Positions 25,769 through 33,969 of a stretch of 64,000 nucleotides of DNA are shown here, piece after piece. The stretch is from the NCBI RefSeq assembly GCF_023509015.1, contig NZ_CP094975.1, positions 3,713,501 through 3,777,500 on the forward strand. The letters run 5' to 3'. Positions within the stretch are counted from its first letter, which is position 1; the number at the start of each line of letters is the position of its first letter. A model generated the notes under the pieces. It did not search any database. It had not been told where the DNA came from and saw nothing but the letters and a program-made list of their open reading frames with translations. Source of the DNA: Pseudomonas abieticivorans. Lineage in GTDB: Bacteria > Pseudomonadota > Gammaproteobacteria > Pseudomonadales > Pseudomonadaceae. The position numbers and the translations under genes are program-made.

Positions 25769-27241
25769 ATGCCTGATACCGCGCAATTGCTGTTTGGCGC
25801 CGATGCCCAAGGCCAGCCCATTGGCCAGGATTTGCGCCTGGCCAACCGCCATGGCCTGGTGGCCGGCGCCACCGGCACCGGCAAGACCGTGACCTTGCAG
25901 CGCTTGGCCGAAGCCTTCAGCGATGCCGGCGTGGCGGTGTTCGCCGCCGATATCAAGGGTGACCTGTGCGGCCTGGGCGCGGCCGGCAACCCTCAGGGCA
26001 AGATCGCCGAGCGGATCGCCGGCATGCCCTGGCTCAACTATGCGCCGCGGGCTTACCCGGTGACGCTGTGGGACATTCACGGCCAAAGCGGCCACCCCCT
26101 TCGCACCACCATCAGCGAGATGGGCCCGTTGTTGCTGGGCAGCCTGCTGGAACTGAGCGACAGCCAACAGTCGGCGCTGTATGCCGCCTTCAAGGTGGCC
26201 GACCGCGAGGGGCTGCTGTTGCTGGACTTGAAAGACCTCAAGGCCCTGCTCAACTATTTGCGCGAAAACCCCCAGGCCCTGGGCGATGACAGTGCGCTGA
26301 TGACCACCGGCTCCAGCCAGGCCTTGTTGCGCCGCCTCTCAAGCCTGGAACAGCAGGGCGCCGAGGCGCTGTTTGGCGAGCCAGCCTTGCAGCTCGAGGA
26401 CATCCTGCAGCCTACGGCCGACGGTCGCGGTCGCATCCACCTGCTGGACGCCAGTCGCTTGGTGCACGAGGCGCCCAAGGTTTATGCAACCTTTTTGCTG
26501 TGGTTGTTGGCCGAGCTGTTCGAGCAACTGCCCGAACGCGGCGACGCCGACAAACCCTTGCTTGCACTCTTTTTCGATGAGGCGCACCTGCTGTTTGCCG
26601 GCACGCCCAAGGCCTTGCAAGACCGCCTTGAGCAGGTGGTGCGGCTGATCCGATCCAAAGGCGTGGGCGTATATTTCGTCACCCAGTCGCCGGCCGACCT
26701 GCCTGACGATGTCTTGGCCCAGTTGGGGTTGCGCATTCAGCATGGCTTGCGCGCTTTCACGGCCAAGGAGCAGAAGTCGTTGAAAGCAGTGGCCGATGGT
26801 TTCCGGCCAAACCCTGCGTTCAGTGCGTTGCAGGTGCTGACAGAACTGGGAATCGGCGAGGCCTTGGTGGGCACCCTGCAAGACAAGGGCACCCCGGCGA
26901 TGGTGCAGCGGGTGTTGATCGCACCGCCGCAGTCGCGGATCGGGCCACTGACCGAGGCCGAGCGGGCGGCACTGATTGCCACGTCACCCTTGGCCGGGCG
27001 GTATGACAAACCGATCGATCGCGAATCGGCCTATGAAATGCTCCTGGCACGCAAGGCCCCTGCGGCCGCGGCCGACCCTGCGCCGGCGGGGGAGAGCTTC
27101 AGCGACAAGGCCGGTGAGTTTTTGAGCGGGGCGGCAGGGCAGGCGTTGAAGTCGGCGATGCGCCAGGCGGCGAACCAGTTTGGCCGGCAGTTGGTGCGCG
27201 GGGTGTTGGGGTCGTTGCTGGGCGGCACTAAGAAACGTTGA
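25769..27241 (+). CDS. HerA-like/DUF853 P-loop ATPase
   Basis: A 490-residue protein with Walker A GATGTGKTVT near residue 33, AADIKGDL just after it, and Walker B LLALFFDEAHLLF near residue 268. VYFVTQSPADLPDDVLAQLG is the conserved sensor region of HerA/FtsK-type ATPases. The C-terminal 70 residues are Ala/Pro-rich, then contain a basic helix. DUF853 proteins of this size are widespread in proteobacteria and are presumed DNA-translocase-like ATPases without assigned role. There is no NurA-like nuclease next to it, so a defence function is not suggested. Divergent from the chemoreceptor. Confidence 0.85.
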   Translation: MPDTAQLLFGADAQGQPIGQDLRLANRHGLVAGATGTGKTVTLQRLAEAFSDAGVAVFAADIKGDLCGLGAAGNPQGKIAERIAGMPWLNYAPRAYPVTLWDIHGQSGHPLRTTISEMGPLLLGSLLELSDSQQSALYAAFKVADREGLLLLDLKDLKALLNYLRENPQALGDDSALMTTGSSQALLRRLSSLEQQGAEALFGEPALQLEDILQPTADGRGRIHLLDASRLVHEAPKVYATFLLWLLAELFEQLPERGDADKPLLALFFDEAHLLFAGTPKALQDRLEQVVRLIRSKGVGVYFVTQSPADLPDDVLAQLGLRIQHGLRAFTAKEQKSLKAVADGFRPNPAFSALQVLTELGIGEALVGTLQDKGTPAMVQRVLIAPPQSRIGPLTEAERAALIATSPLAGRYDKPIDRESAYEMLLARKAPAAAADPAPAGESFSDKAGEFLSGAAGQALKSAMRQAANQFGRQLVRGVLGSLLGGTKKR

Positions 27242-27262
27242 GGGCCGCAGGCCCCCCTGTAT

Positions 27263-27290
27263 AAAAAAAGGCGCCCGCAGGCGCCTTTTT
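27263..27290. terminator. Bidirectional terminator between the HerA-like gene and pit
   Basis: AAAAAAAGGCGCC, a CGCA loop, then GGCGCCTTTTT form a GC stem with A and T tracts on both sides, between two convergent genes. Confidence 0.88.
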
Positions 27291-27306
27291 CACATCGGCC
27301 AGGCCA

Positions 27307-28779
27307 TCAGCCAATGGCCTTGGACGCGAGCCAGAACAGCCCGGCCGCCAATGCCATCGATGCCGGCAGGGTCAATACCCACGCCAGCAAGATGGTCTTG
27401 ATGGTGCCGCCTTGCAGGCCGCTTTTGTTGGCGACCATGGTGCCGGCCACGCCGGAGGACAGCACGTGAGTGGTGGATACCGGCAGGCTGAACACGTTGG
27501 CCATGCCAATGGACAGCGCTGCGGTGATTTGCGCCGACATGCCCTGGGCATAGGTCATGCCCTGCTTGCCGATCTTCTCACCGATGGTCAGTACCACGCG
27601 CTTCCAGCCGATCATGGTGCCCAGGCCCAAGGCCAACGCTACAGCCAAGATCACCCAGAACGGAGCGTATTCGGTGGTGGTGGTCAGGTCTTTACGCAGT
27701 TTTTCCAGGTCCGCCTTTTCGCGCGAATCCAGTACCGGCAACTTGCTGACCTTGCGCGCCGTGTCATCCAGGCACAGCAGGTAGCGGCGCACTTCGATGC
27801 GTTTTTCCTGTGGCAGCGAATGGTAGTCCGCCACGCCCTTGAGGGTATGCAGCAGCGCGTCGATGGTCGGTTCGGTCTGCTGCGGCTCGCAGCGGAACTG
27901 GTCCGGCAGGTCGCCTTGCTTGGCCTTGCCCAGCGCCAGGTACTCGCCCAGGCTGTCGGCATTGCGCTGGTAGAACTGGCTCAGGTGCAGCGTTGCATCG
28001 CGGGTGCGCTCGATCTGGTAGGTCGTGCTGGACAGGTCCAGCACGAACTGCGACGGCACGATGCCGATCAGCACCAGCATGATCAGGCCGATACCCTTTT
28101 GACCATCGTTGGAACCGTGCACGAAGCTCACGGCCATGGCCGAAACCACCAGGACCAGGCGGTTCCAGAACGGCGGGTGCTTCTTGTCGTCGGTCTTTTT
28201 GCGCTGCTCGGGGGTTTTGTGCATGTTCGACTGCGGGCGCCACCATTTCAGACCGATCAGCACCAGGGCTGCCACGCCGAAACCGACGATGGGCGAAACC
28301 ACCAGGGAGGCGCCGATGTCGATCGCCTTCTGCCAGTTGATGCCATCGCCCAAGGGGATGTTGTTCAACATGGCGTTGGCCAGGCCCACGCCCAGGATCG
28401 AGCCGATCAGGGTGTGCGAACTGGACGAAGGAATGCCGAAGTACCACGTGCCCAGGTTCCAGGCAATGGCAGCCGCCAGCAACGAGAACACCATGGCCAG
28501 GCCGTGGCCGGTGTTGACGTTGATCAGCAGTTCGACCGGCAGCAGGTGAACGATGGCATAGGCCACACCCACACCGCCAAACAACACGCCCAGGAAGTTG
28601 AAAGCACCGGATGCAAACACGGCCAGGTGGGGCGGCATGGCTTTGGTGTAAATGACTGTGGCCACCGCGTTGGCGGTGTCATGAAAGCCATTGATGAACT
28701 CGAAGGCCAGGACAAAGGCAAGCGCGAAAAACAGGCTCACCAGTACCCAGGCGTCGACTCCGTGGAATAAATCAATCAT
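27307..28779 (-). CDS. PiT-family low-affinity inorganic phosphate transporter
   Basis: A 490-residue membrane protein of the PHO4/PiT family. The two duplicated signatures are FINGFHDTANAVAT near residue 30 and SFVHGSNDGQKGIG near residue 215, with VFSLPVSTTHVLSSG in the C-terminal repeat. A hydrophilic loop of about 130 residues lies between the halves. It should couple metal-phosphate uptake to the proton gradient. I saw no convincing Pho box upstream, consistent with constitutive PitA-type expression. No PhoU-like partner is adjacent. Confidence 0.9.
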   Translation of the reverse strand: MIDLFHGVDAWVLVSLFFALAFVLAFEFINGFHDTANAVATVIYTKAMPPHLAVFASGAFNFLGVLFGGVGVAYAIVHLLPVELLINVNTGHGLAMVFSLLAAAIAWNLGTWYFGIPSSSSHTLIGSILGVGLANAMLNNIPLGDGINWQKAIDIGASLVVSPIVGFGVAALVLIGLKWWRPQSNMHKTPEQRKKTDDKKHPPFWNRLVLVVSAMAVSFVHGSNDGQKGIGLIMLVLIGIVPSQFVLDLSSTTYQIERTRDATLHLSQFYQRNADSLGEYLALGKAKQGDLPDQFRCEPQQTEPTIDALLHTLKGVADYHSLPQEKRIEVRRYLLCLDDTARKVSKLPVLDSREKADLEKLRKDLTTTTEYAPFWVILAVALALGLGTMIGWKRVVLTIGEKIGKQGMTYAQGMSAQITAALSIGMANVFSLPVSTTHVLSSGVAGTMVANKSGLQGGTIKTILLAWVLTLPASMALAAGLFWLASKAIG

Positions 28780-29070
28780 GAAGGTTTTCTGACCCGGTCA
28801 TAAGGGGGCGCGATTATGCCAGAAAACCCCGGAAATCGATGCACTAGCTGCCGGTCGGTTACACTTTTCAACATATTTGATGACAGTGGTAGCGCAACCC
28901 CAGGGTCAAGGTATTGACAGCCAAGGTGCCGATTTTTCGAGCCTTGCTCGGAAAATAACCCGGCAAAACCAGCCGATTCACACATTTATACGGATGCATG
29001 AAATTTATTATGACGGACCGATCCGAAAGGATTGCAGGCAGGTTTTGACCGGCTCGGGCCGCAGCCCGCG

Positions 29071-29271
29071 TCAGGAATCCTCGCTGTGGAGGTCCTTTTC
29101 GATTTTTTGCAGCTCTTGTTGAAAGGCCTGGTCGAGCAAGCTGGCACGTTTGCGCCAAGGCTTGCGTTCGGGTTCAGGCTGGGCGGCGTAGGTGGTGACT
29201 TCCCCGCCGTAAACGTCCTTGTAACGTTGTTCCTGGCGCTCAAGTTCCGCGCGCAGTTCATCTTTCGTCAC
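29071..29271 (-). CDS. Small charged conserved hypothetical protein
   Basis: A 66-residue protein starting at the GTG 29271 ([20 protein letters not shown]). It is highly charged and mostly helical, with a basic RKPWRKRAS stretch and a final helix [11 protein letters not shown]. The reading frame stays open upstream but without a plausible start or ribosome site. It resembles a short protein I associate with fluorescent pseudomonads; no function is known to me. It lies 290 bp upstream of pit on the same strand. Confidence 0.6.
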   Translation of the reverse strand: MTKDELRAELERQEQRYKDVYGGEVTTYAAQPEPERKPWRKRASLLDQAFQQELQKIEKDLHSEDS

Positions 29272-29670
29272 ATTGTTACCTAATGGTGTTGAGTGTGTTT
29301 CAGTAATAAACGATTGGCGAACAGACACTTCGGCACAACCGGCTACGGTACTGAAACCCATAGCTGTCGTAGCAACAGTCTTGTTTATGGACCCGCTGGC
29401 TTGAAAACGCTGAGGCTTGGGCCAACAGGCGGCGGGCTGGGCGCAAGGCCTGCGCATACCCTCGACAATGTACGTGCGTGCCATTGGGCGCAAACACTTC
29501 GTCGATATTTTCAGTATAGCAATACTTGTGCATAACTCTACAACGTTGGCTGGGGTCATCGTCAACGGGACAGTTGTGTCCTGTTACTGCAATGACCGTC
29601 AGGCTCTTATACTTTGAACGGTCAACGGCATGAAAGTTTCCCGACGATAGCGGGCAGGTCGGGCAGCAGG
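29272..29670. other. Intergenic region with no gene seen
   Basis: About 400 bp between the small hypothetical gene and the candidate small RNA. Short open frames exist on both strands, but none has a ribosome site or recognisable protein. I see no repeat or terminator of note in it. Confidence 0.4.
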
Positions 29671-29768
29671 AAAAAAACGGCCTCGCCTGGGGCAAGGCCG
29701 TGCCTGGGACTTCTTTGGTGGGTACCTGACCAGTCTCTCCAAGAAGCCACATGGTGGCAGGTGAAAAG
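29671..29768 (-). ncRNA. Candidate small RNA upstream of pcaR
   Basis: On the minus strand a strong rho-independent terminator (ACGGCCTTG, loop, CGAGGCCGT then seven T; 29701 to 29671) has no protein gene in front of it. About 70 bp upstream is a TACTAAT element (29772-29778) that could serve as a -10 box, giving a transcript of roughly 100 nt. The segment between contains a second possible stem (CTTCTTGG with CCAAAGAAG) and no open frame of note. Size, terminator and lack of coding capacity fit an sRNA. It recalls the GacA/RpoS-linked RgsA family of Pseudomonas, but I cannot confirm that identity. Confidence 0.55.
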
Positions 29769-29796
29769 GTATTAGTATCCGCGGCCTTGGTCAATT

Positions 29797-29828
29797 GCGA
29801 TTATCGGCCAATGGTTCGATAATCGCCC
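29797..29828. promoter_or_regulatory. PcaR-type operator upstream of pcaR
   Basis: GCGATTATCG (29797-29806) and CGATAATCGC (29817-29826) are a perfect inverted repeat. The right part reads GTTCGATAATCGCCC (29814-29828), one base from the PcaR site GTTCGATAATCGCAC as I recall it from P. putida. Its place before pcaR suggests autoregulation; the left arm also lies close to the sRNA promoter region. Confidence 0.65.
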
Positions 29829-29898
29829 CAGCTAGTTTTTTCATTCGATTTTGACGGTGGCTGCCATGAATGAAGATGTACCCCCAAAAGGACCCGGC

Positions 29899-30741
29899 AT
29901 GAACGACCAGTTGCGCAACTCTTTCACCTCGCTGGCACCGCCGATCGTGGCGTCGCCGGCCAAGCGCATCCAGGCGTTCGCTGGCGATCCGGACTTCATG
30001 ACGTCGCTGGCCCGGGGCTTGGCCGTGGTGCAGGCGTTTCAGGAGCGCAAGCGTCACCTGACCATCGCGCAGATCAGCCATCGCACCGAAATCCCCCGTG
30101 CCGCCGTGCGCCGCTGCCTGCACACCCTGATCAAGCTGGGTTATGCCACCACGGACGGGCGTACCTATTCGTTGCTGCCCAAGGTGCTGACCCTGGGCCA
30201 CGCCTATCTGTCGTCCACGCCCCTGGCGGTTTCGGCCCAGCCTTACCTGGACCGCATGAGCGAGCAACTGCACGAGGCCTGCAACATGGCGACGCTGGAG
30301 GGGGACGACATTCTATACATCGCCCGCTCGGCCACCACCCAGCGGCTGATCTCGGTGGACCTGTCGGTGGGCGGCCGGTTGCCAGCCTATTGCACGTCCA
30401 TGGGGCGGATTTTGCTGGCGGCGCTGGACGACGCGACCTTGCAGGACTACCTGGAACACGTTGAACTGCAGCCCAAGACTAGCCGTACCATCGTCACCCG
30501 TGACGCCCTGCTCGAATGCCTGCAACTGGTACGCCGCCAGGGCTGGTGCATTGTCGACCAGGAACTGGAGCAGGGCCTGCGTTCCATTGCGGTACCCGTG
30601 TATGACGCCTCGGGCCAAGTGCTGGCCGCGCTCAATGTCAGCACCCATGCCGGCCGTGCCAGCCGCACCGAACTTGAGCAACGCATCTTGCCGATCATGC
30701 TGGCGGCCAGTCGTGATTTGAGCGCGCAACTGTTCGCCTGA
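29899..30741 (+). CDS. pcaR: PcaR, IclR-family regulator of the pca genes
   Basis: A 280-residue IclR-type regulator from ATG 29899, which has AAAGGA well placed; ATG 29866 is an alternative giving 11 more residues. The N-terminal winged HTH includes LTIAQISHRTEIPRAAVRRC, near residues 50-70. The C-terminal effector domain includes CNMATLEGDDILYIARSA and GRLPAYCTSMGRILLAA. In Pseudomonas PcaR activates the pca genes in response to beta-ketoadipate. It heads the conserved block pcaR-K-F-T-B-D-C, with matching operator sequences at 29797, 30760 and 32475. Confidence 0.93.
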   Translation: MNDQLRNSFTSLAPPIVASPAKRIQAFAGDPDFMTSLARGLAVVQAFQERKRHLTIAQISHRTEIPRAAVRRCLHTLIKLGYATTDGRTYSLLPKVLTLGHAYLSSTPLAVSAQPYLDRMSEQLHEACNMATLEGDDILYIARSATTQRLISVDLSVGGRLPAYCTSMGRILLAALDDATLQDYLEHVELQPKTSRTIVTRDALLECLQLVRRQGWCIVDQELEQGLRSIAVPVYDASGQVLAALNVSTHAGRASRTELEQRILPIMLAASRDLSAQLFA

Positions 30742-30759
30742 GGCCGCTCGCCTGTTGCT

Positions 30760-30792
30760 GTTCGATAAACGCACAGATACGCGTTTATCGAA
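30760..30792. promoter_or_regulatory. PcaR-type operator upstream of pcaK
   Basis: TTCGATAAACGC (30761-30772) and GCGTTTATCGAA (30781-30792) form a perfect 12 bp inverted repeat with an 8 bp spacer. The left arm in context, GTTCGATAAACGCAC, differs from the remembered PcaR site by one base. It lies between pcaR and pcaK, about 230 bp before pcaK. Confidence 0.65.
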
Positions 30793-31024
30793 TTGACGGT
30801 TTTTGTCGCTAAACCTAATGTCGCTCGCATTGACCTAGGCTTTCCTCAGGTCACCAATAATAAAGAGCGAGAGGCAACCCTTATGCGCCAATTCCCTTCC
30901 GTGCCCCCGCACGTCTGTTGTACCCGATCCCCCGGCGCCTGATCGCCGAATAAAGCCTATGGTTTGAAAAGTGCTGGCTGCGGCCGACACCTGTGCGCCT
31001 GCGCATCTTTTGTGGATAAAAATA

Positions 31025-32371
31025 ATGAGCCGTCCTGATGCTGCTGTGGGGAACTGCCTTGATGTGCAGTCCTTTATCAACACCCAACCCTTGTCGCGTT
31101 ACCAGTGGCGGGTGGTGATCCTGTGTTTCCTGATCGTTTTCCTTGATGGCCTGGACACGGCTGCCATGGGCTTCATCGCCCCGGCGCTGTCCCAGGACTG
31201 GGGCATTGACCGTGCAAGCCTGGGCCCGGTGATGAGTGCCGCACTGATCGGCATGGTCTTCGGCGCCCTGGGCTCCGGCCCGCTGGCCGACCGGTTTGGG
31301 CGCAAAATGGTGCTGGTAGGCGCGGTTTTGGTGTTCGGTGTGTTCAGCCTGGCCTCGGCCTACAGCGGTAACGTCGACCAACTGCTGGTGCTGCGCTTTC
31401 TGACTGGCCTGGGCTTGGGTGCCGGTATGCCGAACGCCACCACGCTGCTGTCGGAGTACACCCCGGAGCGCTTTCGCTCGTTGCTGGTGACCAGCATGTT
31501 CTGCGGCTTCAACCTGGGCATGGCAGGCGGTGGCTTTATCTCGGCCAAGCTGATCCCGGCATTCGGTTGGCACAGCCTGCTGCTGATCGGCGGCGTGCTG
31601 CCGCTGGTGCTGGCCTTTGTGTTGTTGGTGTGGCTGCCCGAGTCTGCGCGCTACTTGGTGGTGCGCAACCGCGGCACCGACCGGGTGCGCAAGACCCTGG
31701 CGCCGATCAATCCGGCCATCGTCGCCTCTGCCGGCAGCTTCAGCGTGCCGGAACAGAAAACCGTGAAGGCGCGCAACGTGTTCGCGGTGATTTTCTCGGG
31801 TACCTACAGCGTCGGCACCTTGCTGCTGTGGCTGACTTATTTCATGGGCCTGGTGATCGTTTACCTGCTGACCAGCTGGTTGCCGACGCTGATGCGTGAC
31901 AGCGGCGCGAGCATGGAGCAGGCAGCCTTCATCGGCGCGCTGTTCCAGTTCGGCGGCGTGCTCAGCGCCGTGGGCGTGGGCTGGGCCATGGACCGCTTTA
32001 ACCCGCACAAGGTGATCGGTACCTTTTACCTGCTGGCCGGGGTGTTTGCCTACGCCGTAGGGCAGAGCCTGGGCAATATCACGGTGCTTGCCACTCTGGT
32101 GCTGATTGCCGGCATGTGCGTGAACGGCGCGCAATCGGCGATGCCGTCGCTGGCGGCACGTTTCTACCCTACCCAAGGTCGCGCGACCGGTGTGTCGTGG
32201 ATGCTCGGTATCGGCCGTTTCGGCGCGATCCTGGGGGCATGGATGGGCGCGACCCTGCTGGGGCTGGGCTGGAACTTCGAGCAAGTGTTGACGGCGTTGG
32301 TGATCCCGGCGGGCTTGGCAACGGCGGCCGTTGTGATCAAAGGAATGGTCAGCCACGCGGATGCGACCTGA
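31025..32371 (+). CDS. pcaK: PcaK, 4-hydroxybenzoate/protocatechuate transporter
   Basis: A 448-residue MFS transporter of the aromatic acid:H+ symporter family with 12 predicted helices. Family marks are FLDGLDTAAMGFIAPALSQDW in the first helix (the DGxD aromatic-acid motif), GPLADRFGRKMVL in the loop between helices 2 and 3, and WLPESARYLVV. PcaK of P. putida imports 4-hydroxybenzoate and protocatechuate and is also a chemoreceptor-linked transporter. It follows pcaR in the usual order. A perfect REP hairpin lies right after the stop. Confidence 0.9.
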   Translation: MSRPDAAVGNCLDVQSFINTQPLSRYQWRVVILCFLIVFLDGLDTAAMGFIAPALSQDWGIDRASLGPVMSAALIGMVFGALGSGPLADRFGRKMVLVGAVLVFGVFSLASAYSGNVDQLLVLRFLTGLGLGAGMPNATTLLSEYTPERFRSLLVTSMFCGFNLGMAGGGFISAKLIPAFGWHSLLLIGGVLPLVLAFVLLVWLPESARYLVVRNRGTDRVRKTLAPINPAIVASAGSFSVPEQKTVKARNVFAVIFSGTYSVGTLLLWLTYFMGLVIVYLLTSWLPTLMRDSGASMEQAAFIGALFQFGGVLSAVGVGWAMDRFNPHKVIGTFYLLAGVFAYAVGQSLGNITVLATLVLIAGMCVNGAQSAMPSLAARFYPTQGRATGVSWMLGIGRFGAILGAWMGATLLGLGWNFEQVLTALVIPAGLATAAVVIKGMVSHADAT

Positions 32372-32388
32372 TACACCGTGGTGACCTT

Positions 32389-32443
32389 TTCGCGGATGAA
32401 TCCGCTCCTACAGAGACCCTGTAGGAGCGGATTCATCCGCGAA
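32389..32443. repeat. Perfect REP hairpin between pcaK and pcaF
   Basis: Two 24 bp arms (32389-32412 and 32420-32443) are exact reverse complements around a 7-base loop; each contains GCGGATGAATCCGCTCCTAC or its complement. This is the REP doublet typical of P. fluorescens and P. putida genomes. Related copies are at 20651 and 63069. It may stabilise or separate the pcaK and pcaF transcripts. Confidence 0.9.
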
Positions 32444-32474
32444 GGCCAGCCCACCGTTAGCAAGACAAGTATCA

Positions 32475-32508
32475 GTTCGATAATCGAACGAAAGGTCGAT
32501 AATCGGAT
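32475..32508. promoter_or_regulatory. Double PcaR-type operator upstream of pcaF
   Basis: GTTCGATAATCGAAC (32475-32489) is a perfect palindrome, followed in direct orientation by GGTCGATAATCGGAT (32494-32508). Both match the PcaR core CGATAATCG. A tandem site about 120 bp before pcaF suggests that pcaF has its own PcaR-activated promoter. Confidence 0.68.
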
Positions 32509-32626
32509 TGTGCGACAAATATTAGCAGCTTAATCTGCTGTTCTTCCGGCGTGTCCCTCGCGCCTTTTTTATTCCGAGTCCGGCGATTCGATTCGCCGCC
32601 GATCACGGCCAAGCACCAGGAGAAGC

Positions 32627-33832
32627 ATGATGCGTGATGTATTCATCTGCGACGCGATTCGCACCCCCATCGGCCGTTTTGGCGGTGGCCTGTCCACCGT
32701 GCGTGCCGATGACCTGGCCGCAACGCCGATCAAGGCCCTGATGGAGCGCAACCCATCGGTGGACTGGACGGCGGTGGACGAGGTGTTCCTCGGCTGCGCC
32801 AACCAGGCCGGCGAAGACAACCGCAACGTGGCGCGCATGGCGCTGCTGCTGGCGGGCTTGCCGGAAAGCATCCCCGGCGTCACCTTGAATCGCTTGTGCG
32901 CATCGGGCATGGACGCGGTGGGCACTGCCTTCCGCGCCATCGCCAGCGGCGAAATGGAACTGGCGATCGCCGGCGGCGTGGAATCCATGTCCCGCGCCCC
33001 GTTCGTGATGGGCAAGGCCGATGCGGCGTTTTCGCGCAACATGAAGCTTGAAGACACCACCATCGGCTGGCGTTTCATCAACCCGCTGATGAAAGCCCAG
33101 TACGGCGTGGACGCCATGCCGCAAACCGCCGACAACGTTGCCGATGACTACAAGGTGTCGCGCGCCGACCAGGATGCTTTCGCCCTGCGCAGCCAGCAAA
33201 AAACCGCCGCGGCCCAGGCTGCCGGCTTCTTCGCCGAAGAAATCGTACCAGTGCGTATCGCCCACAAGAAAGGCGAGACAGTGGTCGAGCAGGACGAGCA
33301 CCCGCGTGCCGATACCACGCTTGAAGCCCTGGCCAAACTCAAGCCGGTCAACGGCCCGGACAAGACCGTTACCGCAGGCAACGCCTCGGGCGTCAACGAC
33401 GGTGCCGCTGCGCTGATCCTGGCCTCGGCCGAAGCCGTGAAGAAGCACGGCCTGACCGCCCGTGCCCGCGTACTGGGCATGGCCAGCGCCGGTGTGGCGC
33501 CGCGCGTGATGGGCATTGGCCCGGTGCCAGCGGTGCGCAAGCTCACCGAGCGCCTGGGCATTGCCGTCAGCGATTTCGACGTGATCGAACTCAACGAAGC
33601 CTTCGCCAGCCAAGGCCTGGCCGTGCTGCGTGACCTTGGCATTGCCGACGACGCGCCGCAGGTCAACCCCAACGGCGGCGCCATTGCCTTGGGCCACCCG
33701 TTGGGCATGAGCGGCGCACGCCTGATCCTGACCGCCTTGCACCAGTTGGAAAAAACCGGCGGCAAGAAAGGCCTGGCCACCATGTGCGTCGGCGTTGGCC
33801 AAGGGTTGGCGCTGGCGATCGAACGCGTTTAA
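32627..33832 (+). CDS. pcaF: PcaF, beta-ketoadipyl-CoA thiolase
   Basis: A 401-residue thiolase that cleaves 3-oxoadipyl-CoA to succinyl-CoA and acetyl-CoA, the last step of the beta-ketoadipate pathway. Catalytic features are NRLCASGMDAV (nucleophilic Cys near 90), GGAIALGHPLGMSGAR (His near 357) and TMCVGVGQG (Cys near 387). The N-terminus MRDVFICDAIRTPIGRFGG is typical of PcaF. Two ATGs lie in tandem (32627, 32630); AGGAGA spacing slightly favours the second. Confidence 0.95.
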   Translation: MMRDVFICDAIRTPIGRFGGGLSTVRADDLAATPIKALMERNPSVDWTAVDEVFLGCANQAGEDNRNVARMALLLAGLPESIPGVTLNRLCASGMDAVGTAFRAIASGEMELAIAGGVESMSRAPFVMGKADAAFSRNMKLEDTTIGWRFINPLMKAQYGVDAMPQTADNVADDYKVSRADQDAFALRSQQKTAAAQAAGFFAEEIVPVRIAHKKGETVVEQDEHPRADTTLEALAKLKPVNGPDKTVTAGNASGVNDGAAALILASAEAVKKHGLTARARVLGMASAGVAPRVMGIGPVPAVRKLTERLGIAVSDFDVIELNEAFASQGLAVLRDLGIADDAPQVNPNGGAIALGHPLGMSGARLILTALHQLEKTGGKKGLATMCVGVGQGLALAIERV

Positions 33833-33851
33833 GCAGAGCAATCGGCATTTG

Positions 33852-33896
33852 CCCGAAAGGCCGCTGACCTCCACGCAAGGTCAGTAGCCTTTTGGG
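33852..33896. other. Long stem-loop between pcaF and pcaT
   Basis: CCCGAAAGGC, two unpaired bases, then CTGACCT pair with AGGTCAG, two bases, then GCCTTTTGGG around a 7-base loop. The stem is about 17 bp with one internal bulge. No clear T-run follows at once, so it may be a transcript-processing or stabilising structure rather than a true terminator. Confidence 0.5.
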
Positions 33897-33969
33897 TAAT
33901 TGTTTTGTCGAGGGAGGTTGTTACGGTATATGTCTAGACTGTAGAAACCTCAACGAGTGATATAAAACC

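Noticed and set aside
25769..27241. HerA-like ATPase as part of a defence system
   Set aside because: It lies in core DNA between a chemoreceptor and a phosphate transporter, has no nuclease or Sir2 partner and fits the widespread DUF853 family.
28861..28925. Possible Pho box upstream of the phosphate transporter
   Set aside because: CTGTCAT and CTGTCAA are present on the minus strand, but no properly spaced second half-site follows either.
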